From an uncultured Bacteroides sp. (GTDB lineage: Bacteria; Bacteroidota; Bacteroidia; Bacteroidales; Bacteroidaceae): DNA of 64,000 bases. The position numbers and the translations under genes were made by a program. The DNA is taken from assembly GCA_900544075.1 (NCBI GenBank), contig UQTJ01000013.1, positions 27,119 to 91,118 on the forward strand. Direction: 5' to 3'. The notes under the pieces were generated by a model that did no database searches, was not told the DNA's origin, and saw only the letters and a list, made by a program, of their open reading frames with translations. How positions within the stretch are numbered: position 1 is the first letter of the stretch; each line of letters starts with the position of its first letter. Of this stretch, positions 62,126 to 64,000 are shown one piece after another.

Positions 62126-63640
62126 ATGAAAGCATTTAACAAATTATTCATTACAGCAATTGCAACAATGGCAATGTCTGCTTGTAACAACGAACTTAGC
62201 GAACAGCAAGCAAATAACAGTGGAATAATAAACTTTAGAATGGGTATAGGTACGCCTGCATCTTCAAGAATTGCAATGGCTGACGACAATTATTCTGCTA
62301 CATTTGCAGCAGGTGATGAAGTTGGTATCTTTGTAAAAGACAATGATTCATACACAAATGTAAAATACACTACCGCAGACGGTACAAACTGGACAGGTGG
62401 ACCAATCAAGGCACCTGCAGAAGGAGCATATAACTATACTTTCTACGCTTATTATCCATACTCAGGTGAAGTTACAGACGCAAGTGCCATAACAACGACT
62501 GTAGCAACCGACCAGGAAACAAACGGATATATTAAAAATGATTTCCTTATCAGTACTGCCGAAACAAGCAATACGACAGTAACTCTTCCATTTAGCCACG
62601 CACTTTCATTGGTTGAAGTATTACTAACTGGAAACGGTGCTGCAGAAGGAGCTACTGTTAACATGCTTAATGTTGCTACTGACGCAACTATAGATCTCAC
62701 TACATCTACTGTAACAACAGGCGAAACAAAAGCTAACGTAACAATGGATGCTCTTACAGGCGTAGCAATGAAATACCGTGCTATTGTACCTGAACAGGAG
62801 ATTTCAGCAAACACTTCTATTTTCAAAATTGTTTCAGATGGTATTACATATGAGGCATCATATAAAAATGCTGTTAAATTTGAGAAAGGAAAATATCTTG
62901 CAATGATAATAACTCTTGGCGAAGGAGGAACAGCTGATATAGAAATTACAACTGGAGCTACTATCAATGACTGGACTGAAGGTGATGGTGGAGATACAAC
63001 AACTGGAATAACTGAAATGGAAATTCCATTGCCTACTGATAATCAGTTTACTTCAATTTCTGGTAATTGGAGTGCTTCAACTGCCAGTCAACAGATACCT
63101 CAAACTGCCACAGACGGTTGGTATAAAAGAAATACCGGAACAACAGCAGGTTATGATGCAATAGAAGAAGCATTAACAATAACAACCACAGCAGACATTA
63201 AAGGTGCGTGGAATAGTGATAATGTAACATTCCACACACAGACTCCTTTTGAACAAGGGTATTATACCTTATCATTTGATGTAAAAGCAAGTGAAGGAGT
63301 CAGCAATGGTATAGTTGGTACAGGTATCGCATCGTCAAATGATAATAAATTATTCCAGATTGTAAATAGCTCATGGGCAGATTGGCAAAGAACTGTTACT
63401 ACATTCGGTTCTTTAACTGGAGATGCCTATGTTACTAAAACTGTAAATCTAAATTTCAGTAATGGTAGTACAACAGGAAAATCAAGTAATGTTACCGATT
63501 TTTCAGGAACGGAAACAACAGATGTCAATGGAGGTATTAACATTATATTCTACAACTATACTGGTAGTGCATCTACATTGTATATCAAAAATATAAAAAT
63601 CACTAAAGCTGAAGGACCTTCAACTGAAACAACTGAATAA
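62126..63640 (+). CDS. fimbrillin family lipoprotein with CBM-like C-terminus (3)
   Basis: A 504-residue lipoprotein (AMSAC, then NNELSEQQ), a paralogue of the preceding gene. The fimbrillin part (about 25-290) has SSRIAMADDNYSATFAAGDE, VGIFVKDNDS, YNYTFYAYYPYSGE, LPFSHALSLVEVLL and YRAIVPEQEISANTSIFKIV. The C-terminal part (about 300-504) is a jelly-roll-like region with EIPLPTDNQFTSISGNWSAS, YYTLSFDVKASEG and ASTLYIKNIKITKA, close in layout to carbohydrate-binding modules. It is the last gene of the operon, before a terminator. Confidence 0.8.
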   Translation: MKAFNKLFITAIATMAMSACNNELSEQQANNSGIINFRMGIGTPASSRIAMADDNYSATFAAGDEVGIFVKDNDSYTNVKYTTADGTNWTGGPIKAPAEGAYNYTFYAYYPYSGEVTDASAITTTVATDQETNGYIKNDFLISTAETSNTTVTLPFSHALSLVEVLLTGNGAAEGATVNMLNVATDATIDLTTSTVTTGETKANVTMDALTGVAMKYRAIVPEQEISANTSIFKIVSDGITYEASYKNAVKFEKGKYLAMIITLGEGGTADIEITTGATINDWTEGDGGDTTTGITEMEIPLPTDNQFTSISGNWSASTASQQIPQTATDGWYKRNTGTTAGYDAIEEALTITTTADIKGAWNSDNVTFHTQTPFEQGYYTLSFDVKASEGVSNGIVGTGIASSNDNKLFQIVNSSWADWQRTVTTFGSLTGDAYVTKTVNLNFSNGSTTGKSSNVTDFSGTETTDVNGGINIIFYNYTGSASTLYIKNIKITKAEGPSTETTE

Positions 63641-63659
63641 GACACTAAAATATCAGTAT

Positions 63660-63699
63660 AAACTGCCATTCTCGTAATTGAAGAATGGCAGTTTTTTTA
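63660..63699 (+). terminator. terminator of the fimbrillin operon
   Basis: AACTGCCATTC (63661-63671) and GAATGGCAGTT (63683-63692) form an 11-bp stem followed by TTTTTTAT. Between here and 63918 I see AT-rich sequence with no further feature. Confidence 0.85.
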
Positions 63700-63918
63700 T
63701 ATTCTATCATATACCAAGCCGTTTGACAGCACTAAAATAAATAATACAAAATTATTTCCTAGTACGCAATGGCATTTTATTCGTAATGTTATATTAAAGA
63801 CTTATTATCGACAAACGTATTTAATTAAGATAATAAAGTATTAAAATTTCCATAAACAATGTTTTACTCTTGAATAAATGATTTCCAACAATCGTACTTT
63901 GTTCATAGTGCAAAATAC

Positions 63919-63949
63919 TTTGAAAAACAAATCCTTATAACTATATTTG
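63919..63949 (+). promoter_or_regulatory. promoter of the gene at the right edge
   Basis: TTTG (63919-63922) and TATATTTG (63942-63949) are separated by exactly 19 bases, a full Bacteroidota promoter match 21 bases before the ATG at 63971. Confidence 0.75.
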
Positions 63950-63970
63950 CAGAAACCAACACTTGCATTT

Positions 63971-64000
63971 ATGGGAAGCTATATCAGATTCGACTGGGCG
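63971..64000 (+). CDS. PD-(D/E)XK nuclease family transposase/Rpn-like protein, N-terminal fragment
   Basis: Only ten codons are present (MGSYIRFDWA). This N-terminus (M-x-x-YIRFDWA) is the one typical of Bacteroidales proteins annotated as PD-(D/E)XK nuclease family transposase or Rpn-like recombination-promoting nucleases. A perfect promoter precedes it. The identity rests on ten residues and must be confirmed from the adjoining sequence. Confidence 0.55.
   Translation, partial: MGSYIRFDWA

Overview
The window reads as chromosome of a gut-type Bacteroidota (Bacteroidales; Bacteroides, Phocaeicola or a close relative). The evidence is a SusC/SusD polysaccharide utilization locus (PUL) driven by a hybrid two-component system, lipoproteins whose Cys is followed by K-(D/E)-(D/E)-type surface-export signals, fimbrillin-family lipoproteins, TTTG-N19-TAnnTTTG promoters, an eukaryote-like single-chain glycyl-tRNA synthetase, and a fused str-S10-spc-alpha ribosomal cluster without tuf between fusA and rpsJ. 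The species cannot be fixed from the sequence alone.

Layout. 1-4.6 kb: the start of an exported Lys/Ala-rich protein, then a plus-strand GntR-ABC transporter operon, a GIN-domain lipoprotein and rmuC. 4.6-11.5 kb: an RlhA/YdcP-like U32 protein, metA, an FKBP-like lipoprotein and glyS on the minus strand, and a MATE exporter on the plus strand. 11.5-29.6 kb: a minus-strand run of 31 translation and related genes from rpsL to rplQ (27 ribosomal proteins plus fusA, secY, map, infA and rpoA, including the small rpmJ and rpmD genes), closed by a good terminator after rplQ. 29.7-30.1 kb: a DUF3467 protein. 30.2-58.7 kb: a PUL with a convergent HTCS regulator and twelve minus-strand genes: SusC, SusD, a DUF5017 lipoprotein, three lipoproteins with the PL29-N/DUF4988-like N-terminus (two carry a beta-helix), three large beta-helix paralogues that may be PL29-type lyases, a GH29 fucosidase, an AlbA-type ATP-binding regulator and a PL8 chondroitin-ABC-lyase-like enzyme. 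59.5-63.6 kb: three fimbrillin-family lipoproteins, two with a CBM-like C-terminal half. The last 30 bases begin a PD-(D/E)XK/Rpn-type nuclease gene.

How the parts work together. The HTCS senses a periplasmic oligosaccharide and should switch on the SusC promoter at about 58.7 kb. SusC/SusD and the DUF5017 and PL29-N lipoproteins bind and import glycan. The beta-helix proteins, the PL8 lyase and the fucosidase would cut it. PL8 of the ABC-lyase type plus PL29-like proteins points to a chondroitin/dermatan-like glycosaminoglycan, perhaps fucosylated; this is inference.

The most unusual non-coding signal is a set of three intergenic arrays with a strict 11- or 22-bp period but unrelated sequences (4.65-4.72, 44.81-45.00 and 59.09-59.17 kb). 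Two of them share the same build, 18-bp imperfect palindromes separated by 4-bp spacers, and the third fills a gap between two PUL genes.
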